64,000 nt of DNA. Source: Semisulcospira habei (Eukaryota > Mollusca > Gastropoda > Semisulcospiridae). Under the pieces are notes generated by a model. The model was not told the DNA's origin. It was given only the letters and a program-made list of their open reading frames with translations, and ran no database searches. The stretch lies in assembly GCA_036245525.1 (NCBI GenBank), contig BTPG01000006.1, forward strand, positions 96,210,191-96,274,190, given 5' to 3'. Of the stretch, positions 1 to 10,325 are shown piece by piece; the first letter of the stretch is position 1, and every line of letters starts with the position of its first letter. A program made the position numbers and the translations under genes.

Positions 1-215
1 CTGATGTTGACCTGGGGATGACAACATCACTCGGCACACCCTGAACGACCAAGCAGCCTTCTCTAGGGACAGCACTGCTTGCTCCACACGGAGAGGGGCC
101 TAGAAAAGGTGGCCTAACCAAAGCTCGTCCCCTCGCAACCCCAGTTGGCTAGCCGCGGTCAACGGGCATCTTCTCCTGCGGTCAAAAAACAAGAAAGAAT
201 AACGGATCCACTCTC
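1..215 (+). other. 5' leader of RTE-like copy A
   Basis: GC-rich, non-coding sequence immediately before the endonuclease start. No promoter element is obvious. I assign it to the LINE because of position only; no second copy of this leader is present in the window. Confidence 0.5.
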
Positions 216-1160
216 ATGACGACCACGACCGGACTCAACGTAGCATGCTGGAACGTCCGAACCATGCTCGACAAAGCAGACAGCGGACGCCCTGAACGTC
301 GCTCCGCCCTCATTGCCCATGAATTGCGGATGTTAAACATCGACATCGCCGCGCTCAGCGAAGTACGCCTTCCGGACGAAGGCAGCCTCCAAGAACATGG
401 TGCTGGGTACACCCTCTACTGGTCAGGCAGGCCTGCATCAGAAAGACGGCTCTCAGGCGTGGGTTTCATGGTCAAGACATCCATTGCGACTAAGCTGGAA
501 AACCTACCAACGGGCCACTCAGACCGCATCATGTCCATGCGCCTCCCACTGAGACACCAGCAACACGTCACCCTTCTCAGTGTGTACTCCCCAACCCTCC
601 TGGCAGAGCCTGCTGAAAAGGACAAGTTTTACACTGACCTGCGCAGCCTCCTACAGAGTACCCCTGCAGACGACAAAGTCATCATCCTTGGCGACTTCAA
701 CGCCAGAGTGGGCCAAGACTATGAAGCCTGGAAAGGAGTCCTCGGCAAGCATGGCATGGGGAACTGCAATGACAATGGCCGCCTACTGTTGGAGTTCTGT
801 GCGGAGCAGCAACTGGTCATCACCAACACTACTTTTCAGCAAAAGGACAGTCGAAAGACCACCTGGATGCATCCTCGCTCCAAACACTGGCACCTTATCG
901 ACTATGTCCTAGTGCGTCAGAGGGACCGCAGTGACGTCCTCCTCACCAGAGTGATGCCCAGCGCAGAGTGCCACACTGACCACCGCCTTGTCCGCTGCAA
1001 ACTCAGGCTCCACTTCAAGCCAAAACCCAAGAAATGGGGGCCCCCCAAGAAAAAGCTTGATGTTGCCAGCCTTCAGCGTGACGATATGAAAAGCTGCCTT
1101 TCAGACAGATTTACAGCGCAGGCTCAAAGACACGGCGGACCCAGTAGACTCCTCCCCTGA
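216..1160 (+). pseudogene. APE-type endonuclease domain of RTE-like LINE copy A
   Basis: A 314-codon frame beginning at ATG 216 encodes an exonuclease-endonuclease-phosphatase (EEP/APE) domain, the nickase used for target-primed reverse transcription. Visible motifs, in order: NVACWNVRTM near the N-terminus, ALSEVRLP (metal-binding Glu), VIILGDFNARVG (catalytic Asp/Asn), WMHPRSKHWHLIDYVL and the terminal SAECHTDHRLV (Asp-His). After about residue 285 the frame degenerates. Copy B on the reverse strand (45,092-45,496) reads LQRDDKKAALQADL where copy A shifts frame, which marks the frameshift near 1,090. In an active element this would be the N-terminal part of one EN-RT polyprotein. Confidence 0.85.
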
Positions 1161-1212
1161 AACACTTTGGGAACAACTGAAAACTGCTATTGCAAAATCC
1201 TCTGCAGAAGTC

Positions 1213-3472
1213 TTGGGTTTCGCCACAAAGAAGAACAAAGACTGGTTTGACGAAAACGATGTAGAGATCCAGGAACACCTAGCAAAAAAAAGAGGCGCCC
1301 ATCAGGCCCACCTAGCCCAGCCTTCCTGCCCTGTGAAGAAGTCTGCCTTCCGCCTCGTCTGCCACAGTCTCCAGCGCAAGCTCAGAGATCTCCAGAATGA
1401 GTGGTGGACCAGACTTGCACAGAGGACCCAGCTTTGCGCTGACAACGGTGACTACAGGGGCTTCTACAAAGCACTGAAAGCAGTGTATGGCCCCAGGCAC
1501 CTGGTACAAAGTCCTCTGCGAAGCGCGAATGGCCAGGCACTCCTCACAGATAATACCTCCATCTTGAACCGCTGGTCGGAATACTTTCAGAGCCTCTTCA
1601 GCGCTGAGCGCACTGTTCAAGAAGCAGTCGTCCTACAAATCCCACACCTTCCAGTAAAGGTTGAATTGGACAAACCGCCCACCGCTGAAGAGACCCTCAC
1701 AGCCATCCACCAGCTCAAGAGTGGCAAAGCAGCAGGCATTGATGGAATACCGCCAGAGATCTGGAAACATGGAGGCACAGCACTGCACAACAAGCTCCAT
1801 GACCTCTTTCTCTGCTGCTGGGAGGAAGGAACACTACCAAAAGATCTCCGTGATGCAGTCGTTATCACCCTGTACAAGAACAAAGGCGAGAAGTCTGACT
1901 GTTCCAACTATCGGGGAATTACCCTGCTGTCCATTGCTGGGAAAATCCTTGCAAGGCTGCTCCTGAATCGGCTGGTACCTGCCATCGCTGAAGACCAACT
2001 CCCAGAGGGCCAGTGTGGCTTCAGAGCAAACAGGAGCACCACCGATATGGTCTTTGTGCTGAGACAGCTGCAGGAGAAGTGCCGCGAGCAGAACAAAGGG
2101 CTGTACGTAACATTTGTCGACCTAACAAAAGCGTTCGACACTGTGAGCAGGCAAGGCATGTAGCAGATCCTGGAGCGACTTGGCTGTCCCCCAAAGTTCC
2201 TCAACATGATTGTCCAGCTACACGAGGACCAGCAAGGCCAGGTCAGACTCAACAATGACCTCTCAGAACCATTCCCTATTCTCAACGGCGTAAAGCAGGG
2301 CTGCGTGCTGGCACCGACCCTCTTCACCATCTTTTTTAGCATGATGTTGAAGCAGGCCACAGTGGACCTCGATGATGACGATGCAGTGTACATCAGGTAT
2401 CGTCTCGATGGCAGCCTGTTCAACCTCAGACGACTGCAGGCCCACACGAAAACCCTAGACCAACTGATTCGTGAGCTGCTTTTTGCTGATGACGCTGCCC
2501 TCGTTGCACACACAGAGAGAGCCTTGCAGCGCATCACGTCTTGCTTCGCAGATGCTGCCCAGCTCTTTGGACTCGAGGTCAGTCTGAAAAAGACAGAGGT
2601 CCTCCATCAGCCGGCACCCAAGACAGTGTATCGCCCTCCTCACATCACCATTGGCGAGTCTGAACTAAAGTCAGTGCACCAGTTTACCTACCTTGGCTGC
2701 ATTATCACGTCGGACGCCAAGCTGGACAAGGAGCTTGACAGCAGGCTGGCAAAAGCGAACAGCGCTTTCGGGCGACTTTTCAAGCGGGTGTGGCACAATC
2801 AACAGCTGAAAACAGGCACCAAGATCAGCGTGTACAGAGCTGTCGTCCTCACCACCCTGCTGTATGGTTCCGAGTCCTGGGCCCTCTACCGCAGCCAACT
2901 ACGACTCCTCGAACGCTTCCACCAGCGCTGCCTGCGTACCATCCTGGGCATTCACTGGAGTGACTATGTCACCAACGTCGAGGTCCTTGAACAGGCTGAA
3001 ACTGTGAGCATCGAGGCTTTGCTGCTGCGGACACAGCTCCGCTGGGCGGGGCATGTCTCCAGGATGGAGGATCATCGCCTACCAAAGATCACACTGTTCG
3101 GCGAGCTTGCTACTGGACACCGTGACAGAGGGGCACCAAAGAAGAGATACAAAGACTGTCTCAAGAAGTCACTTAGTGCCTGCCAAATCGACCACCACCA
3201 GTGGTCTTCGCTTGCTGCGGACCGTGACACCTGGCGCTCCACCATTTACAAGGCAGCTGTCTCCTTTGAGGACTCTCACAGAGCTAGCCTTAAGGACAAG
3301 CGGCTCAGGAGAAAAAAACAGAGATGCCGCAGCTCAGAACCCTGGCCATACCTTCCCCTGCAGCCACTGCGGTCGAACCTGCCTGTCTCGGATTGGCCTC
3401 CGCAGCCACGAACAAGCCTGCAGACGTCGTGGTCAACTCCTATAAAATCTTCGTTCGGGAAGTCAAGCCAAG
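1213..3472 (+). pseudogene. Reverse transcriptase and C-terminal zinc finger of RTE-like LINE copy A
   Basis: RT region in one frame from 1,213 to about 3,310, broken by TAG at 2,161-2,163. The matching codon in copy C (57,019) is TGG, so this is a point nonsense mutation. Visible RT features: GKAAGIDGIPPEIWK, YRGITLLSIAGKILARLL, CGFRANRSTTDMVF, VTFVDLTKAFDTV (motif A), NGVKQGCVLAPTLF (motif B) and LLFADDAALVAHT (motif C, FADD). Near 3,310 seven A replace the six A of copy C, shifting the frame, so the C-terminal CX2C...HX4C finger (CSHCGRTCL then HEQAC, about 3,350-3,425) lies in the next frame. The protein would reverse-transcribe the element's own RNA at the nicked target. Confidence 0.85.
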
Positions 3473-3530
3473 ATTGTTGTTGTTCAGAATTCATTTTACA
3501 GTCTGTTACACTACACTACACAAGGAATGG

Positions 3531-3622
3531 TTCGACCATGATAGTTCAAGTATAGTGCCAGAACAGCCGGGTGCTAGAGGCGCAGAGCTATTCTGGCACC
3601 ATCCTTGATCTATCATGGTCAA
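3531..3622. mobile_element. Diverged fold-back MITE (TTAA hairpin family 1)
   Basis: A weaker copy of the hairpin found intact at 50,888-50,983. The left arm tcgaccatgatagttcaag pairs with the right arm tgatctatcatggtcaat; the middle reads gccagaacag...ctattctggc. The terminal tacccc blocks and TTAA sites of the full-length copies are not seen here. Confidence 0.6.
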
Positions 3623-3773
3623 TCTGTCACCTAAGCTGTAATGTAAGCTAATGCACTCCCAAAATTCAGCCATATAGGTTGCTAACTGGTAGTAAGCCCC
3701 CGGGACATGTGGTGAATGGGTAAATCATACGCGGAACGGGCAAAGAGGGGGATATGGGGGTGAGGGTGTATCA

Positions 3774-3870
3774 TCACGGGTTCACGACGATTTATTTTGA
3801 CATTCACGAATCACGAAAGCCCCCCCCCCCCCCCCCCAAAATGGTATTCACGTTTCAGGATGGAAAGAAA
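3774..3870. repeat. Repeat with recurring tcacga words and an internal poly(C) run
   Basis: Short words of the form tcacga recur (ttcacgacg, ttcacgaatcacgaa, ttcacgtttca) around a run of about 16 C at 3,822-3,837. The same vocabulary recurs at 7,280-7,410, on the other side of the reverse-strand CR1-like element. No coding potential. Confidence 0.35.
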
Positions 3871-4396
3871 CGACGAAGACACTTTTCACCGGCTAAAAGT
3901 TCTAACGACCAAGGTAGGGGGAGGGGACACAGAGAATGAATGATACTTTATTTCTCAAGGATGCGAACAATAGACGCACAGGCCTCTTTTCGTGTTTGTC
4001 CTTGCTAAACTACAACATTAAAACAACATGTTAACAGCACAAACAAGCGGCTACACCCACAGGTCACTGGTGTTACATTCAGATAAGTTCACAAGTCGCT
4101 GAAGGTTACAGTCGCGTACGCACAAACGCACAAAAGCGGACACACACCACATCAATTGACAGGGTCCTTGGGGGGGGGGGGGGTGAGATGTAAAGTGAGT
4201 GTTTATAGACAGCGACTGCGCGCTTATGATACAGCTACTTTTGTGTAGGAATATAGTGAACAGGCAAACACTACAGTAAAGAGAGATAATTATATATAAA
4301 AACTAACAAGTGCCGCAAAACGGAGGACCACAACAATGCGTTAAAAAAAGGAAATCATTGACATGGCTCTTTTGGACACATTATCTACGATTTCTT

Positions 4397-5050
4397 TCAA
4401 GTTTGTTCTGAGATGTATTTAAAAGCTTTCGTCCTAAACAATGGAAGATGTCTCGTTTGCTGTATATGTGGAGGAAGTGAGTTCCATGAATAGGCACCCG
4501 CGTACGAAAGGTTGGATTTAAACAAGTCAATTCGGGGCCGTTTAATGACGAGACTGATCCTCGAAGTGCTGTACCTTTCGCTCTCAGTGAAAAGCTTAGC
4601 CAGGTAGAGGGGGTCTTTCCCGTTCAGTGCTTTGTGCATAAGTACGCACTTATTTAACGTAAGGTGTTGATGTAAAGGAAGGAGCCCTGTTGCCTGAAGC
4701 TTTTCCTCCAAAGTTAGAGATGGGTTGGTTGGTTAGTTCGGGGTTTAACGTCCACGGCACCGAAATGATAATGGACGGCCCTGACGGGCGGGTTTTATGG
4801 GGGACAGGGAAATATATTTCCTATTGAGTACGACCTGAACACTGATCAATTCAGTCGCACTGCAACTGTGGCACTTTGATTTACCAGCTTGTATAGAGAA
4901 TTAATCCTCTTAAGGTTAGCCTCACTACAGCCGTCCCAAATAGTAGATGCGTAGCCAATGTGGGGTTTTATGTAGGAGATGAAAAATAGCTTATGTGTCT
5001 TAGTATCAATGATAGAATTTAATCTTGACAGTAAAAATAGCTTCTTTCAT
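4397..5050 (-). pseudogene. RT C-terminal domain of reverse-strand CR1-like LINE
   Basis: Two pieces separated by the short repeat at 4,725-4,812. The upstream piece, in pieces of frame, reads KLFFISYIKPHIGYASTIWDGCS, the conserved C-terminal region of CR1/L2/Jockey-type RTs. The downstream 104-codon frame contains KCVLMHKALNGKDP and SNLSYAGAYSWNSLPPHI, followed by the stop. It matches the layout of the forward copies at 18,341-18,598 and 20,092-20,478. The catalytic palm is absent, so this copy is dead. Confidence 0.75.
4725..4812 (+). repeat. Short SINE-like repeat, copy 1 (inside LINE)
   Basis: The sequence ggttggttagttcgggg, taacgtccacggcaccg and tggacggccctgacgggcgg matches the 77-bp insert at 16,956-17,032, which has a clean target-site duplication. 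Here it splits the RT C-terminal region of a reverse-strand LINE. The TTGG-type run at its start is probably its simple-repeat tail read in reverse. I could not define a TSD. Confidence 0.6.
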
Positions 5051-5086
5051 AATGTTTTCCCTAGTTGTGTTAGCACTCCGAGGAAC

Positions 5087-5943
5087 AGCTCAAGCCACAG
5101 TGAGAGCGCTACGGGTCATTGTGATTGTAACTTCATGGAATGGCAATAAACTGAGGTCATGAAGAAAACTATCTCTATCTAGTTTTCTAAAACATCTGTA
5201 AGTAATTGTATAAATGTTGGGTTCTGCTTTTTTTATTTTTAGGAACGTAACATGACCAGTTACAGGTGACGGGAAAGTGGTCACTGACAGCTAGTGAAGG
5301 GACGTCAGTTTCAGTGATAGCTTGAGGGTTGTTAGTATAGATGTGGTCTATCAAAGTAGACGAACAGTGTGTTACTCTGGTGGCAGTGGTAATCATCTGT
5401 TTTAGTCCAAAAAGCATTGTTGTACATTGCCACATCGAATGGGATTTTGAGATGTCAATGTTAAAATCGCCGAGGATGAGTATATCCCTGCCTGTGTCAT
5501 TCACTTTATCCCTTATACCACTCGGCGGTGGATGCTGGATTCCTATACACAAAGCCAACTATCAGTGGCGAAGTCTTAGGAAGCCCGGCTTGACTTCCAA
5601 CCGCACGCATTTCACCTCCCTGGTCTCAAGATCAAGACGTCTGCGTACCCTGAGCTGAACAGTGATGTGCACATAAACAGCTAGCCCAGTTTGTCCAGGA
5701 GAAGTTGCATCACGTCAAATAAGAGAAAAATTCGGAATACTGACACATGCGTCAGCAATTCGAGAGTCTAGACGAGATTCAGTGAGACCAAAGAGATAGA
5801 AATGTGACGGCTGGTCCAGAAACAGGGAAACATCATGTACTTTTGGATATAAATGATACACATTTAAATGTCCGACTTTCAGTCCTTGAGTGACTGAGCC
5901 AGTGGATATTGTTCGTTGTATATAGACACTAGTGTACACACGA
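5087..5943 (-). pseudogene. APE endonuclease of reverse-strand CR1-like LINE
   Basis: Broken frames read, from 5,940 downwards: KVGHLNVYHLYPKVHDV, FGLTESRLDSRIADACVSIP, then (5,558-5,187) DILILGDFNIDISKS, STLIDHIYTNNP and VPSLAVSDHFPVTC. These are the N-terminal Asn block, the catalytic Glu, the GDFN motif and the terminal SDH of an APE endonuclease. They align motif by motif with the forward element at 12,449-13,462. The gap between 5,558 and 5,715 contains frameshifts. Downstream RITYRCFRKLDRDSFLHDL-type linker sequence is cut at about 5,087, where the RT-core deletion begins. Confidence 0.75.
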
Positions 5944-6638
5944 CGACAAAAGACCTCTTTTTAAAGTCAATTGTCAATAGTTATCCTTTCTCTCACAAAT
6001 CTGTACGACTGATCGTTGTGCAGAAGAAGATAAACAATTTAGATAACCAAGAGTTAACAAAAAATTTCACTATACAGTCACACTCCGACCTCTAATAAGT
6101 ACATTATAACCGGCTCTATTCAGTCCACATATTAATAAAAACCAAAATTTACTAGTTTCACTTTCCAAAGTGCAGATTCACCGTCAGGTACAGTGGATAT
6201 AACAATGAAACAAATCCTTAGGTCCCTTTTCACTCGACTTCTCGAAATAGCCGCTTAATGTCACACTTTGTCTAGAAACACAAATTTCTGGCTCAGTCAG
6301 ATAGCTGCTCATTTGCAAATACACAGTCATATTACAGACGTCAGAAGCAAAATGAGATCAACGTAGCCAAAATGCGCGGCCCAGTAATGTCAGTCCAGAT
6401 ATCTGTCTATTGCAACAAAATCAGCACCGATCAACTAAATATGGCAGTAGATTCCAAATAGAAAACAAGCCTCACACTTTGTGTCCTGTTAAACTAGTTC
6501 ACATGTCACTATCAATGCATGTTTATGACAAGATTGTGAAAAAAATCGTAAAACAGGCTACACCAAAAAGACAGGGTACAATTAAACCTAAGCCCTAAAA
6601 CAAACACTCTGTACTCAGCTGTCCCTGGCATAATCCGA

Positions 6639-7306
6639 TCACATGATGACATGGGCCCGCAAGCCGCCTGTGTGGTACGGGAGCGGCCACTGGGGATAAG
6701 ATAATGGGTACGGTGAAAAAGCCGGGTGGAATGCAGGAAACGGTGGCACAGGTAGTCCGTGTGGCGTGACCTGCGGCCAGAAGCCGGCAGAAGGGCGTAC
6801 GTAGTTGCCGGGAAAACACGAAGCGAAGGGGTCCGGTCCAGCTTCCACACGGTGGTAAAGGAGCGGCTGGGAGAAAGGGAAGTTGGAGGCAAAAGCAGCA
6901 CCCGACCCGTCCTGTTTGGCACCTGTGAGTTCATTGGCAGGGACAGTATCCTGCGGTGGCTGACGACTTATAGGATTAGCTGACACCCCTTCGGTCCCGG
7001 TCCCGTTATTGCTATTCCCTCCAGGGCTGATTGGCGGCGTGGCCTGGCCAGCTTCCAATACTTGAGGTAGGCCCGGAGGGGTGATAGATGATTGGGCGCT
7101 TAAGGTGAGGGCTTTGTCAGTGTGCGGGCTGGTGTCAGTTTGAGTGGGCGCGTTGGGGGAAAGTGACCGACACAAAGAATCAAACTGAACCCGGCTTTAA
7201 GTTCCGCGATTTCAACATTCTGAGTGTCCTTGGTTTTAGCTAGCTTGTTCATTTGTCTGTTCAGTGTTATTGTTCTTATTTCACGAAATATCCAGGGCCT
7301 TTTCAC
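6639..7306 (-). pseudogene. Possible ORF1 remnant of the reverse-strand CR1-like LINE
   Basis: Two overlapping reverse frames join at a one-base shift near 7,170. The upstream part has a short coiled-coil-like stretch (LNRQMNKLAKTKDTQNVEIAEL). The downstream 178 codons are rich in Pro, Ser, Gly and Phe and have no recognised domain. Position upstream of the endonuclease on the same strand is where a CR1-type ORF1 (RNA-binding, coiled-coil) would lie. The product is otherwise unrecognised; it could also be an unrelated open frame. Confidence 0.3.
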
Positions 7307-7410
7307 AGATCACGAAGATTTTATTGGCTTTCACGTTTCACGACGCACACTTTTTTCACGGATTACAATGCAAAAATTACTATCACGAATCACGAGGAAA
7401 AAAAATACAG
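7280..7410. repeat. Second block of tcacga-type repeat words
   Basis: Contains atttcacgaaat, cagatcacgaag, ttcacgtttcacgac, ttttcacgg and tcacgaatcacgagg. The vocabulary matches 3,774-3,870. One explanation is that the reverse-strand LINE landed inside one copy of this repeat and separated its halves; the termini are too diverged to prove it. Confidence 0.35.
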
Positions 7411-7449
7411 TCACGCATCTCAATTTTACAACATTGACCAACATTGGCC

Positions 7450-8690
7450 CGATTAGTTTGACCTGACATCAATACATATCACGCAGTGTAAATCTCGTAC
7501 AGGGAGGTACAGTAAGCGGCGTCCTTACATCAGCTCCGCGGCCGTCATTGGTATAATGTCGATTGATGATGGTCAGAAAAAAAAAAACACACGCTCCCAG
7601 CAGCCACTTATATTTCAGTGCGAGTTTTGTGATATGGGAACTTACAGCTTGAATTGGGACCTTTAAGCCTTACAGCCGTACGGTCCAAAATCACAGACCA
7701 GCACAATATGGGTCAAGTTCACAGTATCCCAGTCGAAAAGTGGCATATCCATAGTATACAGATGCTGCTTAGAAATAGTAGTCTTGTTGCATGTGAGCTT
7801 AGTCCTTAGGCACAGGAGTAACAGTGGTTATCGAAGCGAATTTCTTCGGCGAAACCGGGATTCCCAAGCACTAAGTCCCCCTTGTCACAGTGACCGTGAC
7901 GTATAACGGCGCACAGTAATACATGACGTCATCAATCTGTGACGTCTGCTTATTGTATCCTGTCGCTCTCTGGACTTTGTTTCTGGTTTGAGTTATTTTG
8001 TTCACGGGTACTAGTTAGAAAAGATAAACAGTCAGCTTGCGCTACTGACGCCCAATAAAACGTACACATCTCTTGTTACATACCGAGACAGATTGTACAT
8101 GTTGCAATGTATGGACAATGATTACCTTATTTTCGGAACAAAGAGTTTCCCAGGAACACTGACACGTGGCTTCGGTTAGCGTCACGCATGTAATGTAATG
8201 GTCCTACATAAGTCAATCATCTGCACGGGACATAGACGACCCCGCCCTCCACGAGTCGCCTGCTGCCTTGCAGGCCTGGCCGCTTGGCTGCGGAAAGGCT
8301 AAGGGAGGAAACCCCTGACATCAAAGCCCCCGTGTCTCCGGGGAAGGCTTTTGAGCCAGAGACTAGGACAAGGACAGTCTGATATAAAACCTACGACCCG
8401 AGGACCTCGATGCCATCGTCCCAGCTTGCTAGGCCATGGCAGATGAACCAAGGGTTTAAAGGGTGGGGCCAGTACTGCGCACACTGCACTCCACCAAAAA
8501 GCTCCACCGCGCAGTCAATGCGATATTTTGGTCACAGCAAATAACGGATCGACCTTGATAGATCTAGGTTGATCCAGGTGGAGCTTCACACCTCCAGTGC
8601 TTATTAAAGGTGCAACAACCGACAGTCGACTGTCGGGCAAAGAGGCAGCGCTGGCAGCTCGATGCTTAGACTCTGATGGCCAGCTATTAA
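7450..8690. other. No gene recognised
   Basis: Unique-looking sequence with short, incoherent frames only. It holds a palindromic CRE-type site (tgacgtca) at about 7,923 and a GC-rich patch at 8,230-8,480, possibly an old repeat leader. I see no splice-supported exon, RNA gene or transposon protein. Confidence 0.5.
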
Positions 8691-8696
8691 CCCCTT

Positions 8697-8869
8697 AACT
8701 GTCGGAGCAAAGCGAACGCCACCCAGCTGCAAGAGACATAAATCCTCACGTGCGCCCGCTGTCACGGGGGCCTATGAGGATGTATGCTTAATTTAATCCT
8801 ATTTGCATCTGCTTTCTTCATGCGAATTTCGGTCAGTGTGCGGTCGTAATCATTGGCAGCGAAAGGATT
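8697..8869. mobile_element. MITE family 2 copy (CCCTTAACTG termini)
   Basis: Starts ttaaccccttaactgtcgg and ends cattggcagcgaaagga, terminal inverted repeats shared with 48,627-48,868 and 54,451-54,548. The centre carries a weaker version of the family's hairpin: gcaagagacataaatcctca and its partner tatgaggatgtatgc. No coding capacity. TTAA at the left edge suggests TTAA-type insertion. Confidence 0.6.
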
Positions 8870-8926
8870 GATTGAATGATTGAGTGATTGAGTGAGTGAT
8901 TGAGTGATTGAATGAGTGATTGAGTA
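8866..8926. repeat. (TGAT/TGAG)n simple repeat
   Basis: About 60 bp of alternating tgat and tgag units. It leads directly into a decayed version of the short SINE-like repeat (8,923-8,980), so it is probably that element's simple-repeat tail in reverse orientation. Confidence 0.8.
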
Positions 8927-8980
8927 GTTCGAAGATAACGTCCACGCCGGGCGCCGGAGTGATGATTGGCGGCCCTAAGG
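8923..8980 (+). repeat. Short SINE-like repeat, copy 2 (decayed)
   Basis: The blocks tagttcgaagataacgtcc, acgccgggcgccggagtgat and ggcggccct are alignable with 4,725-4,812 and 16,956-17,032. It is more diverged than both. Confidence 0.5.
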
Positions 8981-9455
8981 ATTTTGAGTCACAAATTAGT
9001 GGTAGTCGAGTGGTTAAGAGTATAATCACCGCTGTCAGAGGACGAAAATTGTTTATGCTTCCTGCGGTCACTCAGCACGGATCGTTTTCTGTTCCCAGTA
9101 GAATTTACTTTCATGCACATTTCTGCTACTCATACGCAGGTAGACAAAACGATACCACGATACCTGTGCAGGTGAAAATGTGCGTTGTGAAAGGTAAGCA
9201 AATGCACGGAGTCCGGTCGATGGTCAGTGCAAACTAGAAGATGACAGCTGTTGTTTTGACCTCTGCTTGCGAAAATCTATACTAAGATATACTAAGTACG
9301 TTTGTTCATTCTGCCGTCTGTGAGTTCACGACAATGCGGCAACTCTTGTTACTGCACGGGGTAGGGGGTGAGAAAGAGGGGAGGGGGTGGAGAAGGTATG
9401 GCCCAAGTGTACTTGTTTTGAGCAAGCACTTCTTTTTTAAAGAAAAAAAATGGTC

Positions 9456-9640
9456 TTAACTCATTGCACACCAGGTACATTTTGGAGTTGTCCTCTGAGG
9501 ACTGCATTACAATTCACGAGACAGATCGACCATGATAGTTCAAGGGTGGTGCCAGAACAGCTTGGCGCCTATAGTTCACCCTTGAACTATCATGGTCGAT
9601 CCATATCTTGCTGTGGTGTGTCGCGGGCAGAATGAGTTAA
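9456..9640. mobile_element. TTAA-bounded hairpin MITE, family 1 (185 bp)
   Basis: Begins ttaactcattgcacacca and ends cgggcagaatgagttaa, so TTAA lies at both ends inside a diverged terminal inverted repeat. An inner palindrome at about 9,525-9,601 has arms agatcgaccatgatagttca and tgaactatcatggtcgat, but the loop side of one arm is shortened relative to the 214-bp copies at 50,849 and 54,189. Non-coding; it would need a transposase in trans. Confidence 0.75.
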
Positions 9641-9686
9641 ACGACAGATGCTCTCTCAGGGGAATTTTTCAAGAGCACTAAAGACC

Positions 9687-9730
9687 ATCATTCAGGTGGC
9701 CACAGCCACAGTTCCAGCCACCTGAATGAT
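9687..9730. repeat. Perfect 14-bp stem hairpin
   Basis: atcattcaggtggc (9,687-9,700) and gccacctgaatgat (9,717-9,730) are exact reverse complements separated by 16 bases. It lies just right of a family 1 MITE. It may be a small fold-back element or a decayed MITE core. Confidence 0.7.
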
Positions 9731-9940
9731 TAGTGACCGATCCTAAGGGTGGTCGCTCGAGACTGGCATAATATATACGGTGTGAACATGGGAGGTATTG
9801 CCCAAACGAAACTGGATTTATTGCTAAAAGATATTCTGGCCATACCAATTTTAGTGGAGGTGTGGTCATTCTAAACATGTGCCCTTGTTTTCTTGCGCCA
9901 TTGATTATACCTATGTTCGTGACCAAATTCTTGGCTTTTA

Positions 9941-10325
9941 CCGGCCTCCGTAGCGCAGTGGTTAGCGCGTCGGACTGGCGGCCGGGAGATCCGGGTTCGA
10001 ATCTCAGCCGAGTCAAGCGGGACTTTTCCTACCTGGGTCGGCTCCTACCCAGAGCGGGTGTGCTATGGACCCAATGGGAAGGCTGATGCCACGCAGCCGA
10101 GACTCACCCACTTCACGGGGTGCGACTTTGGGGGTGTTACCCGGGTTATGACGCATCGCAAGGTGTGGATGATTACACGGCTGGCACCGCAGGTGTCCGC
10201 ATGTCCCGGGCCTGGTTAATACCAGGATATTTATGACAAGAAGCGTGGAATGCGGCCCTATCACGCAGTCCCTAAACCACATGGACCACCATGGCATCAT
10301 CATATCATCTTCATCATCATGTAAA
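9941..10325 (+). mobile_element. tRNA-derived SINE
   Basis: The first 73 bases resemble a tRNA: box A tagcgcagtggttag at 9,951-9,965 and box B ggttcgaatc at 9,994-10,003, with spacing suited to RNA polymerase III. A long unrelated body follows (gggtgttacccgggttat near 10,133) and the 3' end is an ATC-rich tail at about 10,290-10,322. A functional tRNA would end after about 73 bases and would not carry this body and tail, so I call it a SINE. Confidence 0.75.

Larger units (their letters stand above)
1..3472 (+). mobile_element. RTE-like non-LTR retrotransposon, copy A (near full length, inactive)
   Basis: A LINE with a 5' leader, an APE endonuclease region, a reverse transcriptase and a C-terminal zinc-finger region. 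Its 3' end is set by comparison with three other copies in the window (44,312-45,539 reverse; 51,480-51,814 reverse; 56,957-58,331 forward), which share the terminal block ending in gtcaagccaag. The element runs off the left edge, so the 5' boundary is not visible. It is disabled by a frameshift near 1,090, an in-frame TAG at 2,161 and an extra A near 3,310. A short TTG-rich stretch follows the 3' end. RTE/RTEX affiliation is my reading of the RT; the exact clade is unresolved. Confidence 0.85.
3936..5943 (-). mobile_element. CR1/L2-like non-LTR retrotransposon, internally deleted, reverse strand
   Basis: Reading on the reverse strand: endonuclease start near 5,940, EN body to about 5,090, then a jump directly to the RT C-terminal domain (5,050-4,397), then a 3' end with aaagaggcctgtgcgtc and cttgagaaataaag at about 3,985-3,940. 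The central RT with its catalytic motifs is missing. The 3' end resembles the tails at 20,870, 21,110, 21,480 and 47,760-47,860, so one family seeded all of them. A 77-bp-class short repeat sits inside it at about 4,725-4,812. Confidence 0.75.

Noticed and set aside
2161..2163. Recoded stop in LINE copy A
   Set aside because: Copy C has TGG at the same codon; a simple nonsense mutation in a copy with other frameshifts.
9943..10015. Stand-alone tRNA gene
   Set aside because: Boxes A and B are present, but an unrelated body and ATC-rich tail follow directly, and the anticodon arm does not fold convincingly; a SINE fits better.
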